Source: NCEH01 sp040049195 (lineage in GTDB: Bacteria > Pseudomonadota > Alphaproteobacteria > Rhizobiales > Xanthobacteraceae). From it: a DNA stretch of 64,000 bases. Numbering within the stretch: the first letter of the stretch is position 1; every line of letters starts with the position of its first letter. This document shows positions 8,049 to 15,741 of this stretch, in pieces. A program made the position numbers and the translations under genes. The stretch is from NCBI RefSeq assembly GCF_040049195.1, contig NZ_JBDZDL010000003.1; one strand, given 5' to 3'. The notes under the pieces are model-generated. The model was not told where the DNA came from, did no database searches, and saw only the letters and a list, made by a program, of their open reading frames with translations.

Positions 8049-9752
8049 ATGCCGACAGTCGCGGAATGGTTTCTGCGGGGCCTCGCGCTCCATGACGTGG
8101 ATGCCATCTTCATCAATCCCGGTACCGACACGCCGGCCCTGCAGGAGGCCTATGCCAGCCTCACGCACCAGCAGGTGAAGCTGCCCAAGCTCATAACCTG
8201 CCCGCACGAGGTCATCGCCTCGGCGGCCGCGCAAGGCGCCTATCTCACCACCGGCCGCGCCCAGGTGGCGCTGGTGCATGTGGACGTGGGCACCGCGAAC
8301 GCCGCCGGCGCGCTCAACGATGCCCGCGCCTCCCAGATTCCGGTGCTGCTGTGTGCCGGCATGTCGCCGTCCGCGCTGGATTCCTCGGTGCCCGGCGGGC
8401 GCTCGAAATTCATCAACTGGCACCAGGACGTGCCGGACCAGCACGCCTTGGTGCGCAATTACACCAAGTGGACGCAGACCGTCTCCGTGCCCGCCGCCAT
8501 CGGCCCGGCGGTGGACCGCGCCTTCCAGATCGCCAACAGCGAGCCGCAGGGGCCGGTCTATATGGCGTTCCCGCGCGAAACGCTGATGAGCGAGGTGGAG
8601 GACGGCGGGCTCATCGGCCCCGCGCGCATCCGCTCGGTGCGCCAGGGCACGCTGTCGCTGGAGGAAGCGGAGGCGATCGTCGAACGCCTCATCGCCGCCC
8701 GCAACCCTCTGCTCGTGACCGCCTATGTCGGCCGCACGCCGGAGCTGCGCCGCGCCTTCGTGGAGCTGGCCGAGCTGACCGGCGCCGGCATCACCGAATA
8801 TCGCGGCCGCTTCAACGCGCCCCTGGAGCACCCCCAGCACCTCGGCTTCAATCCCGAGCAGGAGGTGGTGAAGGCCGACCTGATGCTGGTGGTGGATCAC
8901 GACGTGCCGTTCGTGCCCGCGGACCTGAAGCTGCAGGACGACGTACACATCATCCACATCGGCAACGATCCGATCCAGCAGCGCTGGACCACCTGGGGCT
9001 TTCCCAGCGACACGGTGCACAGCGTGAACGTGGGCCGCGCGCTCGATGCCCTCATCGCCGTCGCCCGCACGCGGCAGGACGATCCACGCATCGCGGCCTG
9101 CAAGACGGCGCTTGCGGCGCGCCATGACAAGATGGTGGCCGACCGCGATCAGCGCCGCGCCGCCGCGCTTTCGGGCGGCGCCATCTCGCCCATGGAGGTC
9201 GGCGCGATCCTGGCCCGCGTCGCCCCCGAGGCGATGGTGATCGAGGAGGCCGTGACCTCTGGCAATCCGTTCGCCTATGGGTTCACGCCCGGCGAAGAGG
9301 GCAGCTATTACCGCAATGGCGGCTCCTATCTCGGCTGGGCGCTCGGCGCGTCGTTCGGCGCCCGGCTCGGCGATCCCGACCGGCTCGTGGTCACCGTGGT
9401 CGGCGACGGGGCCTTCATGTTCGGCGCGCCCACGCCCGCCCTTTGGGCGGCGCGGCAGAACGGCGTTCCGCTGCTGGTGATCGTGCTGAACAACGAGAGC
9501 TACAATTCCGTGGTCCTCGCTTCGCGCCAGGATTTTCCGGATGGCGCGCAGGAACAGTTCGGCCACGTGGGCAGCCTGCTGCCCCAATCGCCCGCGTTCG
9601 AGACCCTGGCGGAAGCGTGCGGCGCCTTCGGGCGGCGCGTCACCCGCATGGACGATGTCGAGCCGGCGCTTCTCGAAGCGCTCGCGGCCGTCCGCTCGGG
9701 CCGCAGCGCGGTGCTCAACATCATGACCGAAGCCTCGCGGCGGCCGCTCTGA
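8049..9752 (+). CDS. Thiamine-diphosphate-dependent enzyme (acetolactate synthase/benzoylformate decarboxylase superfamily)
   Basis: 567-residue ThDP enzyme with the three usual domains: PYR domain with catalytic Glu54 in CPHEVIASAAAQGAYLTTGR, a central domain (about 200-350) and the PP domain with the ThDP/Mg motif GDGAFMFGAP (from about residue 452) ending in VLNNESYNSV. The family decarboxylates 2-oxo acids or forms acyloins. With an aldehyde dehydrogenase immediately downstream, a 2-oxo acid to aldehyde to acid sequence is plausible, as in mandelate catabolism. It is not a clear match to any single named enzyme; a C-C lyase role (oxalyl-CoA or sulfoacetaldehyde-type) cannot be excluded. 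Confidence 0.85.
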   Translation: MPTVAEWFLRGLALHDVDAIFINPGTDTPALQEAYASLTHQQVKLPKLITCPHEVIASAAAQGAYLTTGRAQVALVHVDVGTANAAGALNDARASQIPVLLCAGMSPSALDSSVPGGRSKFINWHQDVPDQHALVRNYTKWTQTVSVPAAIGPAVDRAFQIANSEPQGPVYMAFPRETLMSEVEDGGLIGPARIRSVRQGTLSLEEAEAIVERLIAARNPLLVTAYVGRTPELRRAFVELAELTGAGITEYRGRFNAPLEHPQHLGFNPEQEVVKADLMLVVDHDVPFVPADLKLQDDVHIIHIGNDPIQQRWTTWGFPSDTVHSVNVGRALDALIAVARTRQDDPRIAACKTALAARHDKMVADRDQRRAAALSGGAISPMEVGAILARVAPEAMVIEEAVTSGNPFAYGFTPGEEGSYYRNGGSYLGWALGASFGARLGDPDRLVVTVVGDGAFMFGAPTPALWAARQNGVPLLVIVLNNESYNSVVLASRQDFPDGAQEQFGHVGSLLPQSPAFETLAEACGAFGRRVTRMDDVEPALLEALAAVRSGRSAVLNIMTEASRRPL

Positions 9753-9784
9753 GCCCGTCGCCATTCCTGATCGAGGAGAGTGCC

Positions 9785-11293
9785 ATGTTCACCCCCGGTG
9801 GAGCGGAGCCGCTCGGCCTTTACATCAACGGCGCCTATGAGCCCTCGGCCTCCGGCCGTGTGCTCGACGTGCGCAATCCCAAGAACGGCGCCCTGGTGGG
9901 CCGCGTGGCGGAGGGCGATGCCGCCGATATCGAGCGCGCGGTGCAGGCGGCGGAAGCCGCCTTCCCCATCTGGTCCGGCCTCTCGGGCGCCGAGCGCGGC
10001 GACATCATGCATCGCGCCGCCGCGATCCTGAAGGCCCGCCTTCCCGAGATCGTCGGCATCGAGGTGGACCAGATCGGCCGCGCGCGGCGCGAGATGACCG
10101 CGCAGCTCGCCCGCCTGCCGGAATGGTTCAGCTATTTCGGCGCCGTCGCCCGCACCCATGAGGATACGGTGCCGCCGTTCGGCGGCAATTATCTCAACTA
10201 CACCCGGCGCGTGCCGCTCGGCGTGGTGGGGCATGTCACGCCCTGGAACCACCCGCTGCTGATCCTGGTGAAGAAGGTCGCGCCCTCCATGGCGGCCGGC
10301 AACACCATGGTGGTGAAGCCGAGCGAGCTGGCGCCCATCACGCCGCTGCTGCTCGCCGAGGTGTTCAAGGAAGCCGGCGTGCCCGACGGCGTCTACAATG
10401 TGGTGCCGGGCTTCGGCGGCACCGCCGGCTATGCCCTGACCACCCATCCCCGCATCAAGAAGATCGACCTCACCGGCGGCACCGAGACCGGCAAGGCGGT
10501 GGCCGCGCTCGCCGCGCAGAACCTCACCAAGGTTTCGGCCGAGCTGGGCGGCAAGGCCTCGGTGGTCGTGTTCGGCGACACCGATGTGGACCGGGCGGTC
10601 TCCGCCACCCTGTTCGCCTCCTTCATCGCCGCCGGCCAGACCTGCGTCCAGGGCGCGCGGCTGGTGGTGCACCGCTCCATCCACGACGCGGTGGTGGAAA
10701 AGCTGGTGGCCCGCGCCAATGCGATCCGCATCGGCGATCCCCAGGACCCGACCACCCAGATGGGCCCCCTGGTCTCCGAGAAGCAGCGGGCGCTGACCGA
10801 GCGCTATGTGAACATCGGCCTCGCCGAGGGCGCGACGCTTGCGGCCGGCGGCAAGCGGCCCGAGGGCGCGGCGTTCGACAACGGCTTCTTCTTCACGCCG
10901 ACCATCTTCACCAACGTCACCAATGAGATGCGGATCGCCCAGGAGGAGATCTTCGGGCCGGTGGTGTGCGTGTTGCCGTTCGAGACCGAGGCGGATGCGA
11001 TCGCGCTCGCCAACGGCACCATTTTCGGCCTTGCCACCTCCATCTGGACCCGCGATCTCTCCCGCGCCCACCGTGTCGCCCACGCCATGCAGAGCGGCAT
11101 CGTGTGGATCAACGACCACCACCGCATCGACCCCTCCTCCCCCTGGGGCGGGTTCAAGATGAGCGGCATCGGGCGCGAGAACGGCCTGATCGCCTACCAG
11201 GAATACACCCAGATCCAGAACGTGATCGTCAACCTCTCCGATGCGCCGTTTGATTGGTACGCGGAAGACGGTGTCGAAAAGAGGTATTCGTGA
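9785..11293 (+). CDS. Aldehyde dehydrogenase family protein
   Basis: NAD(P)-dependent aldehyde dehydrogenase of 502 residues. The conserved Glu lies in SAELGGKASVVVF and the catalytic Cys in AAGQTCVQGARLVV; the cofactor region TPWNHPLLILVKKVAPSMAAGNTMVVKPSE and the C-terminal PWGGFKMSGIGRENG are intact. The start at 9785 follows a GAGGAGAG ribosome site 33 bp behind the ThDP enzyme gene; the frame is open upstream into that gene but with no family sequence. Its TGA overlaps the next ATG (TGATG). It probably oxidises the aldehyde made by the ThDP enzyme. Confidence 0.92.
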   Translation: MFTPGGAEPLGLYINGAYEPSASGRVLDVRNPKNGALVGRVAEGDAADIERAVQAAEAAFPIWSGLSGAERGDIMHRAAAILKARLPEIVGIEVDQIGRARREMTAQLARLPEWFSYFGAVARTHEDTVPPFGGNYLNYTRRVPLGVVGHVTPWNHPLLILVKKVAPSMAAGNTMVVKPSELAPITPLLLAEVFKEAGVPDGVYNVVPGFGGTAGYALTTHPRIKKIDLTGGTETGKAVAALAAQNLTKVSAELGGKASVVVFGDTDVDRAVSATLFASFIAAGQTCVQGARLVVHRSIHDAVVEKLVARANAIRIGDPQDPTTQMGPLVSEKQRALTERYVNIGLAEGATLAAGGKRPEGAAFDNGFFFTPTIFTNVTNEMRIAQEEIFGPVVCVLPFETEADAIALANGTIFGLATSIWTRDLSRAHRVAHAMQSGIVWINDHHRIDPSSPWGGFKMSGIGRENGLIAYQEYTQIQNVIVNLSDAPFDWYAEDGVEKRYS

Positions 11294-12285
11294 TGCGTAT
11301 CGACATCCACAGCCACGTCATTCCCCCGCGCATTCTCGACGCCATCGCCGCCGATCCCAAGGGATTTGCCGCCCGGGTCGAGGGCACGGGCGCGCAGCGG
11401 CGGATGGTGCACGAGCAGGGATACGTCTATCCCCTGTTCGAGGAATTCATCGACCCCGCCGCCAAGCTGAAGGTGATGGACCGCAAGGGGCTCGATCTCT
11501 CCATCGTCTCCACCGCCCCGCCCATGTTCTATTATTGGGCCGAGCCGGAGCTGGCCGCCACCGCCGCGCGGCTCGTCAATGACGGCATCGCTGAAATGGT
11601 CGCCACCGCACCCGACCGCCTGCGCGGCATGGCGAGCGTGCCCATGCAGCATCCCGAGCTCGCGGTCGCCGAGCTGGAGCGCGCGGTGAAGACCCACGGC
11701 TTCCGCGCCGTCGAGATCGGCACCACCATCGAGGGCGTCCAGCTCGCCGACCCGCGCTTCCGCCCGTTCCTGCGCAAGGCGCGCGACCTCGGCGTGCTGG
11801 TGTTCATCCACCCCTATTATGTGGGCGCGAAAGCCGGGCTGGAGGCCTATTACCTCACCAATCTCGTGGGCAATCCGGTCGACACCACGGTGTCGCTGGC
11901 CAACCTGCTGTTCTCGGGCGCGCTCGACGAACTTTCGGGGCTGAAGCTGCTGGTCGCCCATGGCGGGGGCTATCTGCCGTATCAGATCGGCCGCCTCGTG
12001 CACGGGCAAAAGGTGCGCGCCGAACCCAAGGCGCTCACCACCTCCTCGCCGCGCGACCTGCTGCGCACGCTCTATTTCGACACCATCCTGTTCGACCCGC
12101 AGGCGCTGCGCCATCTGGTGGACGTGGTGGGTGCCGATCACGTGGTGCTCGGCACCGACGCGCCGTTCGACATGGGCGACGAGACCCCGCTGGAGAGCCT
12201 CGCCGCCGTGCCCGGCCTTTCGGATGCGGAGCGCGAGCGGATCGGCGCCGGCACCGCCCTGGCCTTGCTGGACGGGGCGGCCTGA
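11293..12285 (+). CDS. ACMSD-type metal-dependent amidohydrolase/decarboxylase
   Basis: 330-residue amidohydrolase-2 family protein. Metal and active-site residues are visible: HxH in MRIDIHSHVIPP, His in LLVAHGGGYLPYQIGR and Asp in LGTDAPFDMGDE near the C-terminus. The family includes aminocarboxymuconate-semialdehyde decarboxylase and aromatic acid decarboxylases (gamma-resorcylate, 2,3-dihydroxybenzoate, 5-carboxyvanillate). The ATG at 11293 overlaps the ALDH stop by one base, so the two are coupled. Placed last in the operon it may act on the starting compound; which acid it decarboxylates or hydrolyses is unknown. Confidence 0.88.
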   Translation: MRIDIHSHVIPPRILDAIAADPKGFAARVEGTGAQRRMVHEQGYVYPLFEEFIDPAAKLKVMDRKGLDLSIVSTAPPMFYYWAEPELAATAARLVNDGIAEMVATAPDRLRGMASVPMQHPELAVAELERAVKTHGFRAVEIGTTIEGVQLADPRFRPFLRKARDLGVLVFIHPYYVGAKAGLEAYYLTNLVGNPVDTTVSLANLLFSGALDELSGLKLLVAHGGGYLPYQIGRLVHGQKVRAEPKALTTSSPRDLLRTLYFDTILFDPQALRHLVDVVGADHVVLGTDAPFDMGDETPLESLAAVPGLSDAERERIGAGTALALLDGAA

Positions 12286-12326
12286 CCCTCGCCCGGTCTT
12301 GAACCCGTCACGTCTGAGCGAAACGC

Positions 12327-12351
12327 CGGCTCCGGTCACAGACCGGGGCCG
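12327..12351. terminator. Bidirectional terminator hairpin between convergent genes
   Basis: CGGC-t-CCGGTC (12327-12337) pairs with GACCGG-g-GCCG (12341-12351) around a 3-nt loop. It lies in the 72-bp gap between the amidohydrolase gene and the oppositely oriented tctA gene, where a shared terminator is expected. Confidence 0.5.
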
Positions 12352-12357
12352 TTCGCA

Positions 12358-13869
12358 TCAGGCAGTGCGCGGCGCGCGATCCCCGCGCACCATGCCCACC
12401 AGCTTCATGATGACCGGCCAGAACAGCATCAGCAGCGCGAGCGTCGTGATGGTGCCCACGAGCCCATTGGACCAGAACACACCCATGTTGCCGCGCGCGC
12501 CGATCATGGCCTGGCGGAAGGCGTCCTCCGCCTTGTCGCCCAGCACCAGGGCCAGCACCATGGGCGCCAGCGGGTAGTCCAGCTTCTTGAACACATAGCC
12601 CACCACGCCGAACGCCAGCATCAGCCAGATGTCGAACATGGCGTTCTGCACCGCGAACGCGCCCACCGCGCACGAGACGATGATCATCGGCGCGATGGTG
12701 GCGAACGGCACGCGCAGCACCGCCGCGAACAGCGGCACGGTGGCGAGCACGATGATCAGCCCCGCGATATTGCCGAGATACATGGAGGCGATGAGGCCCC
12801 AGACGAAATCCGCATGTTCGGTGAACAGCAGCGGACCGGGCTGCAGCCCCCACACCATCAGCCCGCCCAGCAGCACCGCCGCGGTGCCGGAGCCGGGAAT
12901 GCCGAGCGCCAGCATGGGCAGCAAGGCGGAGGTTCCGGCCGCGTGGGCGGCGGTCTCCGGCGCCAGCACGCCGTCGATGCGACCCTGGCCGAAGCCCTCC
13001 TTGTCGCGGGCGAAGCGCTTGGCGAGGTTGTAGCCCATGAAGGACGCCGCGATCGCCCCGCCGGGCGTGATGCCGAGCCAGCAGCCGATCGCGGACGAGC
13101 GCAGCAGCGTCACCCAATAGCGTGGCAGCGTCTTCCAGGTCTCCCACACCACCTTCATGCGGATGACCGCCTTCTGCCCCTTGAAGGCCAGCTGGTCCTC
13201 CATGGTGAGCAGGATTTCGCTGATGCCGAACAGGCCGATCACCGCCACCAGGAAGTCGAACCCGCGCAGCAGCTCCACCGAGCCGTAGGTCATGCGCAGC
13301 TGGCCCGACACCGTATCCATGCCCACCGCCGCCAGCAGGAAGCCGACGATGAGCGAGATGACGATCTTGTGCTTCGCCTCGCGCCCCAGGCCGACGAAGG
13401 AGCAGAAGGTGAGCAGATAGACCGCGAAGAATTCCGGCGGCCCGAACCAGATCGCGAATTCCGCGATACTGGGCGCCAGGAACGTGATCAGCAGCACCGC
13501 CACCAGCGAGCCGACGAACGAGGCGGTGAACGCTGCCGTGAGCGCTTCGGCCGCCTGCCCTTTCTGCGCCATGGGATATCCGTCGAACGTGGTCGCCACC
13601 GACCAGGCTTCGCCCGGAATATTGAACAGGATGGAGGTGATCGCCCCGCCGAACAGCGCGCCCCAATAGAGGCACGACAGCATCACGATGGCAGAGGTCG
13701 GGTCCATCGAGAAGGTGAGCGGCAGCAGGATGGCGACGCCGTTCGGCCCGCCGAGTCCGGGCAGTACGCCCACCAGGATGCCGAGCGTGATGCCCACCAG
13801 CATCAGCAGCATCTTGTCGAAGGTCAGCAGGACTTCAAAACCGTGCATCAGGGAGAGGAGTGCGTCCAT
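12358..13869 (-). CDS. tctA: Tripartite tricarboxylate transporter, large permease TctA
   Basis: Large membrane subunit (503 residues, about 11-12 hydrophobic segments) of a TctABC secondary importer driven by ion gradient. TctA hallmarks are visible: VGVLPGLGGPNGVAILLPLTFSMDP, WGALFGGAITSILFNIPGE, and LGIPGSGTAAVLLGGLMVWGLQPGP. The start at 13869 has a GAGGAG site 8 bp upstream; the open frame continues to 14496 but that part overlaps tctB. It is the last gene of a minus-strand tctC-tctB-tctA operon, with only 11 bp to tctB. Confidence 0.94.
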   Translation of the reverse strand: MDALLSLMHGFEVLLTFDKMLLMLVGITLGILVGVLPGLGGPNGVAILLPLTFSMDPTSAIVMLSCLYWGALFGGAITSILFNIPGEAWSVATTFDGYPMAQKGQAAEALTAAFTASFVGSLVAVLLITFLAPSIAEFAIWFGPPEFFAVYLLTFCSFVGLGREAKHKIVISLIVGFLLAAVGMDTVSGQLRMTYGSVELLRGFDFLVAVIGLFGISEILLTMEDQLAFKGQKAVIRMKVVWETWKTLPRYWVTLLRSSAIGCWLGITPGGAIAASFMGYNLAKRFARDKEGFGQGRIDGVLAPETAAHAAGTSALLPMLALGIPGSGTAAVLLGGLMVWGLQPGPLLFTEHADFVWGLIASMYLGNIAGLIIVLATVPLFAAVLRVPFATIAPMIIVSCAVGAFAVQNAMFDIWLMLAFGVVGYVFKKLDYPLAPMVLALVLGDKAEDAFRQAMIGARGNMGVFWSNGLVGTITTLALLMLFWPVIMKLVGMVRGDRAPRTA

Positions 13870-13880
13870 GTCGATACTCC

Positions 13881-14399
13881 TCAGAGCCCGAAGGCCGCTT
13901 CGAGCGGACCCTTGGGCATCAGAACGGTGAACTGGATGTCGAAGACGTAGAACATGAAGGCGGTGAAGATCGCCGCCGTCAGCAGCGCCTTCCACACCGG
14001 CGCCTTGCCGAGCCAGATCATGAAGCCCGCCACCAGGATGAAGCTCGCCACATAGATGCCGAGCACCTGGATCAGCGCGACGAAGATCAGCGTGGGCACG
14101 AACACCTGCATCACGCGCCGCGCCTGTCCGCGCGTGACGAAGCCGTCCCGCCCGTTCGTATCGGTCAGGCTGCGCGCCACGCCGACCAGGGACGCCACCG
14201 CCATGATCATGCACAGGTAGAAGGGAAAATAGCCCGCCTCCGGCCCATCGGGGGCCCATGCGATGCCGACCTTCCAATTGTCGTAGGCCAAGGCGAGGGC
14301 GATCAGAAACAGAAGCACCGAAACCGAGAGATCGACGGTCCGGCGGGAGATCACGGCCCGGTCGTCGGGCGCGGCGGAAGGGTGAAGGTCGGCGGACAT
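13881..14399 (-). CDS. tctB: Tripartite tricarboxylate transporter, small permease TctB
   Basis: Small membrane subunit, 172 residues with four predicted hydrophobic helices (VDLSVSVLLFLIALALAY; AGYFPFYLCMIMAVASLVGV; VFVPTLIFVALIQVLGIYV; ALLTAAIFTAFMFYVFDIQ). This length and helix count fit TctB. The ATG at 14399 begins just before an acidic/serine stretch; longer frames upstream have no family sequence. The gap of about 270 bp to tctC is unusually wide for this operon type and contains an inverted repeat-like GGGAGGGTGGG tract. Confidence 0.88.
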   Translation of the reverse strand: MSADLHPSAAPDDRAVISRRTVDLSVSVLLFLIALALAYDNWKVGIAWAPDGPEAGYFPFYLCMIMAVASLVGVARSLTDTNGRDGFVTRGQARRVMQVFVPTLIFVALIQVLGIYVASFILVAGFMIWLGKAPVWKALLTAAIFTAFMFYVFDIQFTVLMPKGPLEAAFGL

Positions 14400-14666
14400 G
14401 GCGGACTCCGCAAATGACAAAGGCGTACGGCCGGGTCGATCTCGTGACGGGGCGGCGGCATCCCACCCTCCCGCGACGGGAGGGTGGGCGGGGCACCCGC
14501 CGTGGCGACGGCGGATGTGCTGGAGCACTGGCGTTGCCCTGACTTCACGCCAGGCCCGCAGCGGCCCCGGCGCCTTCCCCCGCACGTGGGAAGCGCTGTG
14601 GCGATGCGGCACGCCCGCGCTTCAGGCGGCCGCAGTTTTCCGCCCGGGAGTGCCCCGGTGCGGCGC

Positions 14667-15674
14667 TCAGTTGGAGGCGATGAAGCCGGCTTCGGTCATC
14701 AGGGCCTTGTGGCGCGCCTCGTCCTCCTGGAGGAACTTGGTCATCGCCTCGCCCTCGATATAGGCGGCCTTCAGCGCCTGGTTCTTCAGATAGTCCTTGT
14801 ATTCAGGCGTCTGCGCGATCTTGCGGAACAGATCCTGATAGAAGGCCACCTGATCGGGCGTGACCTTTCCCGGCAAGAAGATGCCGCGCAGCATCGTGTA
14901 GTCGATGTCGAGCCCGACTTCCTTGCAGGTGGGGATGTCCTTCCACGCCATGTCGGGCGTGACCTTCTCGTCGTAGGGCAGGCGCGTGGTGTCGAACAGG
15001 CACAGCGCCCGCACCTGCCCGGCGCGCCATTGGGCGACGTTCTCGGACGGATTGTTGACGTTCGCCTCGGTGTGGTTGCCCACCAGCTGGGTCGCCGCCT
15101 CGCCGCCGGACTTGTAGGGGATGTAGGCGAACTTCGCGCCCGTCGCCTTCTCGATGGCGGCGGTGAGGATCTGGTCCTCGCGCTTGGAGCCGGTGCCGCC
15201 CATGCGCAGGGTCTCGGTGCCGGCCTTCTTGGCGGCGGCGGTGAATTCCGCCGTGGTCTTGTAGGGCGCGGTGGAATTCACCCACAGCACGAATTCATCC
15301 AGCGCGATGATCGCCACCGGCGTCATGTCCTTCCAGGAGAAGGGCAGTTTCGCCGAGAACGGCAAAGTATAGATGGACGACTGGGCGATGATGAATTTGT
15401 AGGGGTCGCCCGCGCTCGCCTTCATGTCCATCAGGCCCTCGCCGCCGGAGGCGCCGCCTTTCAGCGAGACCACGGTCGGCACCTTGAGCAGATTGTTCTT
15501 CTGCACGGCGGCCTGGATCATGCGCGCCATCTGGTCGGTGGCGCCGCCGGCGCCGGCCGGCACGATGATCTCGATGGGCTTGGTGGGCTCCCAGGCGAGA
15601 GCGGGGGCGGCGGCGCACAGGCCGCCGGCAAAGATGGCGGCGACGGCACCGCGTTTAAGCTCGGCACTCCACAT
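14667..15674 (-). CDS. tctC: Tripartite tricarboxylate transporter substrate-binding protein TctC
   Basis: Periplasmic Bug/TctC-family binding protein of 335 residues with signal peptide (MWSAELKRGAVAAIFAGGLCAAAPALAW, cleavage after ALA). Mature start PTKPIEIIVPAGAGGATDQMAR is the Bug-family ligand loop. The start at 15674 follows AGGAAGCC. The open frame runs on upstream to 15968 but overlaps the neighbouring dehydrogenase gene. The divergence from typical Bug sequences in the middle (KREDQILTAAIEKATGAKFAYIPYKSGGEAATQL) is normal for ligand specificity. The upstream partner, a 2-hydroxyacid dehydrogenase, suggests a hydroxy- or dicarboxylate ligand. Confidence 0.93.
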   Translation of the reverse strand: MWSAELKRGAVAAIFAGGLCAAAPALAWEPTKPIEIIVPAGAGGATDQMARMIQAAVQKNNLLKVPTVVSLKGGASGGEGLMDMKASAGDPYKFIIAQSSIYTLPFSAKLPFSWKDMTPVAIIALDEFVLWVNSTAPYKTTAEFTAAAKKAGTETLRMGGTGSKREDQILTAAIEKATGAKFAYIPYKSGGEAATQLVGNHTEANVNNPSENVAQWRAGQVRALCLFDTTRLPYDEKVTPDMAWKDIPTCKEVGLDIDYTMLRGIFLPGKVTPDQVAFYQDLFRKIAQTPEYKDYLKNQALKAAYIEGEAMTKFLQEDEARHKALMTEAGFIASN

Positions 15675-15741
15675 GGCTTCCTCCTTGATGTCCGGCGCCT
15701 TTGCGGCGCTCGTTCGGGTGAGAGAGTCTCGGTCGGCGCAA

